64,000 nucleotides of DNA from Paramacrobiotus metropolitanus (Eukaryota > Tardigrada > Eutardigrada > Parachela > Macrobiotidae), in the NCBI RefSeq assembly GCF_019649055.1, contig NW_026570405.1:113119-177118 (forward strand), written 5' to 3'. Below the pieces are notes generated by a model. The model was not told the DNA's origin. It did not search any database and saw only the letters and a program-made list of their open reading frames with translations. This document shows, piece by piece, positions 23,727-31,278 of the stretch. The position numbers were made by a program, and so were the translations under genes. Numbering within the stretch: position 1 is the first letter of the stretch; each line of letters starts with the position of its first letter.

Positions 23727-24745
23727 ATGGAGGGCTGTTTACCTTCAGCCATTCGGCTGTGCCGCATGTTTAAAGTAACGTGCGTGTCTAACTGTTGTAA
23801 CGATGGAGACGACTCTGATGAAGAAGTACCTCGACCCGAGGAACCCGGAAGCCTGGGCGGAGTAAAGAGGTTTTACCAAGAAGTAAAACCACACGTACAG
23901 AACAGGGAAGAAGCCCAAGAAATATTGGAAAAGCTAGACGAATACACAGTGACCAAACAATCGAAGAAGAAGTTTCCACGGAATCGGATAATAGTTACCA
24001 ATCTGCAGCAACAGTACCAAGTGGATCTAGCTGATGTCAGCAAGTTTAAGCGCGAAAACAAAGGCGTCCGGTACCTACTAGTAGCTATTGACTGTTTCTC
24101 AAGAAAAGTCAGTGTTCAACCGCTGAAAGCAAAAACGGGCACTGCTGTGAAGACGGCATTAGGCAAAGTATTCCAGGAACTAGGAGAGCCCATGAAAGTG
24201 CAGTCGGATAAAGGGCGCGAGATGTTTAACAGTACTGTTCAGAACTTCATGAAAGAAAGGAAAGTTTTATTGTTTTCATCGGAAAATAATGATATTAAAT
24301 GCGCCCTTGCCGAACGCGTAATTCGCACTCTGAAGGAGCGGATTTTTAAATTATTTCGGCACCGATTAAACACAAAATATTTGGACAAACTAGATGATAT
24401 TGTGTACTCGTACAACCATAGTATTCACTCGTCCCATGGAATGCGCCCCGTGGATGTATCGCAAAACAACTCGCTGCATGTTTTCAATAAATTAAATAAA
24501 ACTGCCAAGCAACAAAACTTCCGCGGTTCGATGTGGGCGATACAGTGAGGATGTCAAAAATAAAACGGACTTTTGAAAAAGGATATGAAAATCGATTTAC
24601 CGAAGAAATTTTTCGCATCAACAAAGTTATTCCTCATGAGGAACCGGTATACCAACTGGAGGCTTTGGATGGAGAACCCATTAAAGGACAATTCTATGAA
24701 CCAGAAATAACAATGGTTCGCAAAAGCCTACACAAAAATGCATGA
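23727..24745 (+). CDS. INT: Retroviral-type (rve) integrase, one frameshift
   Basis: The conserved entry GSLGGVKRFYQEVK and FPRNRIIVTNL precede the DDE core. The first Asp is in YQVDLADVSKF, the second in VQSDKGREMFN, and the Glu is in ALAERVIRTLKERIF, with 34 residues between the last two. The C-terminal DNA-binding part (GDTVRMSKIKRTFEKGYENR) is in another frame after a one-base change near 24530. The enzyme joins the inverted-repeat ends to target DNA, normally giving 6-bp duplications. The Met at 23727 is chosen because it follows the previous stop immediately; 23769 is an alternative. The last 8 bp overlap the penton gene. Confidence 0.93.
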
Positions 24746-25667
24746 AAATCGGGCGTTTTACATGACTTTACCTAGCGATGCCAGTATGTCAGATTATCCT
24801 GACAACACCGCTTCTGATTGGCAGACCAGACTGAAGCAAGCAATACAGTTGAAAGGAGCATGGGAAGTGGCGCTAGTGGAGTTGCAGTATCTGAATTCTT
24901 TGTTTACTATACAGTATCCTCAGACTATCAACATTACAAGTATTGATGATATAGCTGTTGTTCCTAAAGATGACGGCTCTACTCTGTATCTTCTAGAAGA
25001 GTTTACAGAGCAAATTGTGGTGCCACCAGGAAACTACAAGAGGGACGAGTTATTGCTCGACGTAATCAACAAGCAAGCTCCAAAAATAAAAGGGTTTACG
25101 CAACATCCTGGAGGGCCCATGGAGGATACCAACGGAGGTTGTCCTGATGAGCGAGCAGTGAACTTTCGCTTTCTGGCACCAACAAACCATCGCGTAGTCG
25201 TCTCAGTGTACAGTCCGCGTATTTCTGTTTCATTTCCTAAAGAATCAGCCTTACTCCAGCGTATCCTTGGGTTTGACGAGTCAGGCCTATCAAACGCATC
25301 AAAGGAAATTCGTATCAAGCGCTTCTTGGCAGCGCGAAAAGAAAATAAAAAAACAAGGGATGAGTATTTGGCAACAAGAACGGTGAATACTTTGCTGCAG
25401 AATCAAAGTCTGTACCTGTACTGCGACATTGTTGATTTCAGCTACCTTGGAGACACTTCCGCGCAGATTTTGCGTGTCGTGCCTATTAAGGGGCAAGTGA
25501 ATGAGATGGTAGATAATGTATTCGATAGTCCCCATTACGTTCCGGTTTTACCATCATATTTTGAGACTATCCATCTGACTATAGCTAACGATAGTGGTGA
25601 AAACGCCAGGTTTGAAACAGGCAAATCACTAGTTAAGCTTCATTTTCGGCCAGCTCGATTATATTAA
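24738..25667 (+). CDS. Penton / minor capsid protein (PX)
   Basis: An intact 309-residue frame. It opens AFYMTLPSDASMSDYPDNTA, has the early motif GAWEVALVELQY, and ends with DSGENARFETGKSLVKLHFR. These are characteristic of the Polinton penton, a single-jelly-roll capsid protein that forms the five-fold vertices. Its ATG overlaps the integrase stop by 8 bp, and its TAA is followed one base later by the next ATG (TAAAATG). There are no frame breaks. The large intact frame makes it one of the best-preserved genes of the element. Confidence 0.92.
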   Translation: MHENRAFYMTLPSDASMSDYPDNTASDWQTRLKQAIQLKGAWEVALVELQYLNSLFTIQYPQTINITSIDDIAVVPKDDGSTLYLLEEFTEQIVVPPGNYKRDELLLDVINKQAPKIKGFTQHPGGPMEDTNGGCPDERAVNFRFLAPTNHRVVVSVYSPRISVSFPKESALLQRILGFDESGLSNASKEIRIKRFLAARKENKKTRDEYLATRTVNTLLQNQSLYLYCDIVDFSYLGDTSAQILRVVPIKGQVNEMVDNVFDSPHYVPVLPSYFETIHLTIANDSGENARFETGKSLVKLHFRPARLY

Positions 25668-25668
25668 A

Positions 25669-26073
25669 ATGCCTCTTGTCGCGTACGAACCCAATCCACA
25701 GCGGTATGACGAAGTGTTTACCGTTCAAGTTGGACATGGAACCCTTACCCGATACCGAGGCTCGTACCAACAAAACGGGAGCGGCTTCTTTCCCCAAATC
25801 TTGAAAAACCTGTTTGCAAAAATTGCCAGTATTGCCAAGCCGATTATTCGAAGTGCTGCCCCGCATGCCAAAGCCGCACTAGAAGCTGCAACTCCCCACC
25901 TGCAAGAAGCAGCCGTTGAGGCCATTAAAGACACCAAGAAACGGGCAACGGACGCAATAGCAAAGCGATTTGAGCCACAAGAAGGACAAGGAGTCCGTAA
26001 GAAGCGTGCACGACCACGAAAGATTACGAAAATTCGAAGAATACCACCACGCCACATTCCTGATTTCTTATAA
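25669..26073 (+). CDS. pVI-like minor virion protein
   Basis: An intact 134-residue protein. The N-terminus contains YRGSYQQNGSGFFPQILKNL, an aromatic/Gly segment followed by an amphipathic helix. An alanine-rich helix (PHAKAALEAATPHLQEAAVE) and a basic C-terminus (RKKRARPRKITKIRR) follow. This order matches the adenovirus pVI-like, membrane-active cement protein of adintoviruses. It lies between penton and major capsid protein, where this gene is usually found. Both junctions are TAAAATG. Assignment is by architecture and position. Confidence 0.75.
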   Translation: MPLVAYEPNPQRYDEVFTVQVGHGTLTRYRGSYQQNGSGFFPQILKNLFAKIASIAKPIIRSAAPHAKAALEAATPHLQEAAVEAIKDTKKRATDAIAKRFEPQEGQGVRKKRARPRKITKIRRIPPRHIPDFL

Positions 26074-26074
26074 A

Positions 26075-27402
26075 ATGGCGTTTATTTTAGAAGGATCCGC
26101 GCCGGCTATGCAGCTGGAAAATCAGTTATTTGCCGTTCCAGCTTCTTACACTGACCGCTGGCGGACCGAACACGAAAGAATATACCCCAGCTCAGCACTG
26201 ACCGAGGACGGAACGGCCGGCGATATTTCTTTTTTTATTCTGGCTAGCACCAGCGGACTTCTGGCTTTACCCGAACTGTGCATGGAACTGGAAGTCGCCG
26301 TCAAAGCGAGAAATGGACAGACCCATGCAGATTCATTATGGATGCCGATGGGGTCGCACCAGTTAACAACTTACTGCATTCATTATTTCAAACTGTACAC
26401 GTGACGCAAGCAGTCTGATTGATTTCGGACGCGTCGCTGTATTATCCCTACCGAGCTCATTTAGGATGCCTACTTCGCTACTCGACTGATTCCATCAAGA
26501 GCCAATTACGTCAAGTGGTTTTTACTTGGACATACCCGGGGAATCCAACGAATACACAAAAAATGATGGCGAGGAAGCGCGGCGAAAGCTGTTCCTTAAC
26601 AAAAATTATGTACAGCTGTCCGGTAAGCTGTTTTCCGATCTCTTCAACCAGACCAAACCTCTTATTACCGGAGTACCCCTGAATATTCGTATGGTGTTAT
26701 CTCGACAAAGCTTCATGCTGCGTATTTGGGATGCTGATACCGACAAGAAATTCAAGATTTTGTTAGGAACCCCGATTGATGATTCGACGCTATATTCCAG
26801 CTCCAGACTTTATGATAGCCGTGGCCAATCAACTGCAGACAAAACGGTCAAATATCATATCGAACGTACGGTTATTCGAGTTTCGGACATCCCAGCCAAC
26901 ACACAAAGCACAGTAGTCAGCAATGTACAGATAGGACAGCTCCTAAAGTGGTTCTTATCGGGTTCGTTAATAGCGAGGATTTCCATGGAGCAGATAACAC
27001 ATCACCATTTCAGTTTCAACACTGTAACGTTCAGCAAATAAGCGTCGAGATTGATGGAGTCAGTATACCTACTAAACCCTACATGGCAGAATTTGATAAG
27101 CATCTGACTTTGGAGTGCTATGATGGACTGTTGGACACCCTTGGTCGGAAGTGTAACCCTACGGGAGAATGGTGTATTTCGAGGGAGGATTATGCGAAAG
27201 GCTATAGCGTGTTTGGTTTTGACTGCACCCTGGGAGCACCGGCCTGGGACCATTGACCTTAATTCGACAAGGCAATTTAAGCATATCGGTTTCCTTTAGT
27301 AAACCACTACCAAAGCCCGTGATGATGGTGTGCTACATGGTCTACGACTCTATTTTAGAAATTAATCAACATCGGCAACTTATTGCGGACTTCACGACAT
27401 GA
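26075..27402 (+). CDS. MCP: Major capsid protein (double jelly-roll, PY), frameshifted
   Basis: The start MAFILEGSAPAMQLENQLFA is followed through several frames by typical capsid segments: LISDASLYYPYRAHLG (26419 on), LFSDLFNQTKPLITGVPL, QSFMLRI, KVVLIGFVNSEDFHGADNTS, and the C-terminal SVSFSKPLPKPVMMVCYMVY. The length of about 442 residues is normal. The reading changes near 26335, 26510, 26935 and 27248, and a TGA lies in frame at 26416-26418. The protein forms the hexon-like trimers of the capsid. The stop TGA overlaps the protease ATG (ATGA). The gene is plainly homologous along its whole length, so the breaks are either consensus errors or very recent damage. Confidence 0.93.
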
Positions 27403-27908
27403 ACACGGCCGAAATAGAAACGGCACTAGCCAACAATGCCTTAACGAAATCGACATTTCGGGGTGTGTTTGCTGCCGATCAAGTGCCGTCAGACCTTGGT
27501 CAATTGCCAGCAGCAGTAGTCGTCAATTCCGACCCAGCCGCCGAACCGGGAAGTCATTGGATTGCGTTCTACCAGGACACTCCGGACCAAATCGAGTATT
27601 TTGACTCGTATGGCCAGCAGATATCGGTATATGGGGATTTTTCTTTTGTTAAAGGTCACAAAATAATAATGCAGAATCAACAACTGCAGTCTAATTTTTC
27701 TTCGGTTTGTGGTCAATACTGTATGTTTTTTCTTTTACGGCGAGCAAGTGGAGAATCCTTTCCACAGATTGTTCATTTATTCACTGATAGTCAACGTAGC
27801 AACGATATTATGGTTTGTCAGTATGTGAATTACAAGTTCGATATTAGCACTTCATTATTTGACAACAAATTTTTTAAACAGACTGCAAAAAATAAACTAC
27901 TTGAATGA
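27399..27908 (+). CDS. PRO: Adenain-like cysteine protease
   Basis: An intact 169-residue frame. The catalytic His is in PGSHWIAFYQD (about residue 53), the acidic partner in IEYFDSYG (about 71), and the Gln/Cys pair in VCGQYCMFFLLRR (Cys about 105). This is the adenovirus/Ulp1-type protease that matures capsid proteins. It starts inside the MCP stop codon (ATGA). It converges with the minus-strand PC4-like gene, whose stop lies 48 bp downstream. Confidence 0.92.
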   Translation: MNTAEIETALANNALTKSTFRGVFAADQVPSDLGQLPAAVVVNSDPAAEPGSHWIAFYQDTPDQIEYFDSYGQQISVYGDFSFVKGHKIIMQNQQLQSNFSSVCGQYCMFFLLRRASGESFPQIVHLFTDSQRSNDIMVCQYVNYKFDISTSLFDNKFFKQTAKNKLLE

Positions 27909-27955
27909 AAAAACAATGTTGTCGTTGGATATACCTTAGTTGTAGAAAAATAGAA

Positions 27956-29038
27956 TTAGACAGTCATACTACGAAGCTCAACACGATTACTCTCAAAAAA
28001 TCCGTTAATATCCAATGAGCACACCTGCTTGTTGCTGACGCGATTATTCTCCAATAAAAATGCTTCCAAATACTTTCCGGTCTTTAGGGCGTCTTCCGCT
28101 TTCTTCCATTCCTCATCCGTCGGTTGCACCATCACTTTAGCGAATTTGCAGATGTGTGGTTCGTCGGAGTCCGGCAGATGACACGGACCACAGGTCGATG
28201 ACCGATGCTTCGCAATCTGGGCCAGGAGCATCAGGCTGACCGCAGGCTTCAACCCAACGTAATCCAAACCATCCATTGGTGGGCTGTCTTTCAACTTTGC
28301 CGCTTCCTGGAACAAGGTCATTTCTTTCAGGATTTTTTCAGTCCGTCAAACGCTTTCTGCCCAAAGCTGATGCCACGCTTGGTCGGAATCATATCGCCGG
28401 CCTCGTTCTTGGTATAGTTACGGATGGTGGCCAGATTGGAGCGGTTGAATCGGCTCCAAGTGAAGTACAATCCGTTGCCCAAGTTGTACTTAGCAGCAGT
28501 CAGCTGGCAGTCGTCCGTGGTGGGCAATTTGGCCAGGTCATCCAGGTCGCCCTTTCCCGACATAATGATCCCCGCTAGGCGATGGAACTGGCGCTCATTT
28601 AGCGTAATATGCTTGGCCGTTTTCTCCCAGGTATCGGGACCCACCTCCTTCCATTCTCCAATGGTGACAGCCAACCAAGTAAAGTTACCGTACGCCGAGG
28701 TGCGAACGCTAATGAATTTGTCGTAGCCAATTTTGTAAACCGCAAACTGGCCGTCTAGAAATGCGGGCTTTTCCTTGTACATCCGTAGTTTAACTTGGGG
28801 ACGATTTCGAATTCCGGAACAGCTGCAGCTTTCGGCTTAGTCTTCAGCTTCTTGCTGGGAGCTTTCAAAGGTCATCTTTTCCAGGTTTGCTGCCAGCGAC
28901 TTCAGGCTGTTTGGCGGGTACAACGTCCGGACTCTTTCGTTTCGGATGAATGGCATCCTGGCGCACAACAGGAGCCGGAACATCCGCAGTAGTGCCCTTG
29001 GCATCGGTACCGAGAAAGGAGGAAAATATGACATCCAT
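27956..29038 (-). CDS. Protein with two PC4-like ssDNA-binding domains, frameshifted
   Basis: Read from ATG 29038, a short Ala/Pro/Lys-rich tail (...LKAPSKKLKTKPKAAAVPEF in a shifted frame) leads to two similar domains. Domain 1 (28782-28570) contains FAVYKIGYDKFISVRTSAYG and ends KHITLNERQFHRLAGII. Domain 2 (28500-28330) contains LYFTWSRFNRSNLATIRNYT, then GDMIPTKRGISFGQKAFDGL. The pattern of beta strands, IRxY, then G-x(2)-P-x-(K/R)-(K/R)-GIS plus a helix is the signature of PC4/Sub1 (p15). A ~120-residue tail with a CGPC motif follows after a frame change in an A6 run near 28330. PC4 proteins bind melted or single-stranded DNA and act in transcription or replication. Two further frame changes lie near 28795-28845. 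It is the only minus-strand gene in the right half. Confidence 0.7.
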
Positions 29039-29376
29039 GGTTTAAAAAATTAGAACTGAACAGTAAAACGAAAATGTTGCAACTGACGGTTGACAACAAA
29101 ACTGACAGCGGACTTTTCACAAAATGCAACCATTAGCTGCGGTTGTGAGGTTCAAAAGCGCACTTTTCAGAATGAGCTTTTTTTGCGTCACATTGGGGTA
29201 CATGTGCGGCCCGTCTCTGGGACTGTGCTTTGCTGCGGCACAATTGTGGAAATGAGTGCTTGCAAAGTCACAAAATGAAAATTTGCTGCGGGAAAGTAAC
29301 AATTGCCGTCTTTTTAACGAATCGAACTGCGGCAAACGTGGAACGAAATCAGTTTCACCGTTTCGGAGTTGCAGCC
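29039..29376. promoter_or_regulatory. Divergent intergenic region between PC4-like and downstream plus-strand genes
   Basis: About 340 bp separate two divergent starts and must hold both promoters. Recurring words such as TTTTCAcaAAATG-like and GCTGCGG are visible, but I cannot define a site. Confidence 0.3.
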
Positions 29377-29810
29377 ATGGCTGTAAAAGTTGTTCTTGAT
29401 GCTGACTGGTTTATTATTAATAAACAGAAGTACGTCAAAAATTAGCTTTTTTGTTCCGTCTCGTGGAGTCTCTGGCGAATTCTCTTTCACTCTACCAACG
29501 TTCGCAGCATTGCACAGTAAACTTTTGCAACAACAAGCCCGACATTCCCACGGTCTGGTGTGGAATACAGCCGGTGACCTTTGTGGAACCAAGTGGCTGA
29601 CGCCATCGAAGAGATTTTGACCGTATAAATCTACGGCCCGTGGACTGTGCGTTTTATTCCAAAGGACTGGAAAAGTGCCGGCTTTTTGAGAAGTACGTAC
29701 CTACCGTCAAGAACCTTGACGACCTCGGCTGCCCGACCTTCAAAACACTGTGCACCTTGAGCCAGACTACGCGGAATAAAGCTATTGTGTTTGGACTATG
29801 GCTACCGTGA
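29377..29810 (+). CDS. Polinton-associated conserved hypothetical protein, frameshifted
   Basis: The Met at 29377 opens MAVKVVLDADWFIINKQKYV, then the frame changes near 29440 to LAFLFRLVESLANSLSLYQR. Further on come RPVDCAFYSKGLEKCRLFEK, KNLDDLGCPTFKTLCTL and a stop at 29808. The order (D-x-[DE]-x-F at the start, KELA-like segment, P-rich middle, a YxKGxEK box, C-terminal C-x(n)-CTL) matches a family I associate with Polintons and other element-derived animal proteins. Its function is unknown to me. An in-frame TGA lies at about 29610. Its end overlaps the TBP-like gene by 13 bp. Confidence 0.55.
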
Positions 29811-30316
29811 ACAACATTGTTGCCACGGCGGATTTGAACTGCCAGTTGGATCTCGACCAAATCGAAGACAAGATACCAATGGCGCACTACGACCCACGTA
29901 AGTTTTCCGGGTTATTATGGCGTATTCTTAAACCGTACAAAGCACACTGCCAACTATATAGTAACGGTAAAATTACAGTAAATGGTGCTCGCACTGTAGC
30001 CGAAGCTGAGAATTTAGTTCAGCATTTCGCGCACATTCTCGAACGCTTTAGTTATCGTGTGACTGTTACTAACTTTCATATTGTTAATATGGTGGCGACA
30101 TATGATTTTGGTCAGCGTTTTGATTTATTAGACTTAGCGTACAAAATACCACGCTGTAACTATTCACCGACGCGGTTTCTCGGTTTAATTGCGCAACTAG
30201 ATACTTGTACAGCGGTTGTGTTTTATAGCGGAAAAGTCAACTTTCTCGGTGGAAAGTCCGCTGACGATATCGACCATGGGCTGCAGCAGCTCACCCGTTA
30301 CATTGCCCGGAACTAA
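29798..30316 (+). CDS. TATA-box-binding-protein (TBP) homologue
   Basis: An intact 172-residue frame consisting only of the two-repeat TBP saddle. Repeat 1 starts VNNIVATADLNCQLDLDQI and has YDPRKFSGLLWRI and LYSNGKITVNGARTVAEAE. Repeat 2 has VTNFHIVNMVATYDFGQRFD, YSPTRFLGLIAQL and FYSGKVNFLGGKSADD. In cellular TBP the DNA-kinking phenylalanines sit in the KRF-type and F-S/V-SGK positions. Here they read F, Y, F, F. Overall similarity is clear but distant, and the long species-variable N-terminus of cellular TBP is absent. It should bind promoter DNA as a basal factor. It overlaps the preceding gene and precedes a zinc-ribbon gene. Confidence 0.88.
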   Translation: MATVNNIVATADLNCQLDLDQIEDKIPMAHYDPRKFSGLLWRILKPYKAHCQLYSNGKITVNGARTVAEAENLVQHFAHILERFSYRVTVTNFHIVNMVATYDFGQRFDLLDLAYKIPRCNYSPTRFLGLIAQLDTCTAVVFYSGKVNFLGGKSADDIDHGLQQLTRYIARN

Positions 30317-30350
30317 ACTGGATAGAACAAAGTCAGCGGCTGCCGTATGT

Positions 30351-30500
30351 ATGGACTGCGGAGGCAAATGCGACCGGGTCCGTGGCGCCATGGCCTTGCG
30401 ATACCGACCGCCATGCGCTAGTCGTCAAGGATTCGTTGACCCGACCCACCGTTGCCCGCGGTGCGGCTACGTATGTTTCAACTACCCTCGAAAACTACCG
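30351..30500 (+). CDS. Small zinc-ribbon protein (or N-terminus of the BIR protein)
   Basis: The Met at 30351 starts MDCGGKCDRVRGAM. After a short basic linker comes HRCPRCGYVCFNYPRK, giving two C-x2-C-type knuckles about 40 residues apart, as in zinc ribbons of basal transcription proteins. The frame stays open past 30500, but there it overlaps the BIR frame and loses protein character. A frame change near 30480 could fuse this ribbon to the BIR domain, as other genes here show similar changes. I cannot name a closer family (TFIIB, RPB9 or TFIIS type). Confidence 0.45.
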
Positions 30501-30877
30501 ATGACAATAAATCAACTACTGGCGAAGACGTTTGCGGACCGTACAGTACCTTTCGCAATGCTGACCCGCTCCAGCCCAAGAAACCAAGTATGGCCAACTA
30601 CAACGTCCGGCTGGCCAGCTTCACTGCATGGCCCAAGATCCGATTTCAGCGGGAACAGGACATGGCGGCGGCGGGCTTTATTTTTCTTGGACCTAATGAC
30701 CGCGTCGAATGCTTTTCGTGTGGTCAAGTGGTGGAGGCGTGGCACCCTGATGATGATGTTTGGGAAGAACATGCTAGAATTGCACCTTATTGCCAGTTTG
30801 TATTGCAAACGAAGGGTGATCAGTTCATTGATATTGTCTTGGAGAAATTCAAAAAACGTGTTCTGTTTTATTATTGA
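30452..30877 (+). CDS. Single-BIR (IAP-type) protein
   Basis: The likely start is the Met at 30590 (MANYNVRLASFTAWP). The BIR fold is complete: RLASFTAWP, then AAAGFIFLGPNDRVECFSCG and HPDDDVWEEHARIAPYC. This gives the exact zinc pattern C-x2-C-x16-H-x6-C with the Gly after the second Cys. A short Lys-rich tail ends at 30877. No RING or CARD follows. BIR proteins inhibit caspases or other apoptosis factors, and viral copies keep infected cells alive. This is the last gene before the right end. The open frame extends upstream to 30452 and could be joined to the zinc ribbon. Confidence 0.85.
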   Translation: MPAVRLRMFQLPSKTTDDNKSTTGEDVCGPYSTFRNADPLQPKKPSMANYNVRLASFTAWPKIRFQREQDMAAAGFIFLGPNDRVECFSCGQVVEAWHPDDDVWEEHARIAPYCQFVLQTKGDQFIDIVLEKFKKRVLFYY

Positions 30878-31110
30878 ATTTACGGTTTTATTTTATTACT
30901 TTTTACGGCCTTGAAGTGCGTGTTACTTTGTTAAATAGCTGATTAAAAATTGACGTCATGCGGAGCTTTATGTGTAGCGGTACTTCGTAATTGGCTTTAC
31001 GCTTCATCACGAATCTCTCTTACTGCTTCACGCCGTACCGGCTATGGCTTCAACATGTAAGGAATGATGCAACTTAGCACATAGCGTAACACCCAGCCGC
31101 ACACTAGCCG
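30878..31110. other. Right subterminal region, no gene
   Basis: AT-rich 3' flank of the BIR gene, then sequence leading into the right inverted repeat. Nothing else was recognised. Confidence 0.5.
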
Positions 31111-31274
31111 AAATGCGCTTTTGGTGGGCCACCGAAATGCGCTTTGGGCGCCGCACATCCTGCGTCACATCTAGCGATAGGCCGTTGAAGTGGTAACGGT
31201 ACCGTGCCGCTGGCGCGGCACATACAGCGGAACGCCGGGTAGTGCTCGTCAGCATCGCCCAATAGTCCCACTAA
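31111..31274 (-). repeat. Right terminal inverted repeat of the Polinton
   Basis: Reverse complement of 10376-10539 with no difference that I can see. It carries two AAAGCGCATTT units against three at the left end. Confidence 0.95.
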
Positions 31275-31278
31275 CTAC

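Larger units (their letters stand above)
10376..31274 (+). mobile_element. Polinton/Maverick (adintovirus-like) element
   Basis: The element is bounded by 164-bp inverted repeats and encodes the full Polinton set. This comprises protein-primed family B DNA polymerase, packaging ATPase, retroviral-type integrase, adenain-like cysteine protease, penton and major capsid protein. The ends begin AGTGGGAC..., in line with Polinton ends, which usually start AG. About 20.9 kb is slightly longer than the usual 15-20 kb. The extra length is a gene-poor left arm and an accessory block (PC4-like, TBP-like, zinc ribbon, BIR) at the right end. No 6-bp target duplication is present: the bases outside the AG...CT ends are CATGTT and AACTAC. 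A ~950-bp flanking duplication is present instead. Many genes carry one-base frameshifts. Confidence 0.97.

Noticed and set aside
30216-30914. A 232-codon plus-strand frame as one gene
   Set aside because: It begins inside the TBP gene in another frame and after about 30500 is a shadow of the BIR gene. Only its middle part (zinc ribbon) looks real.
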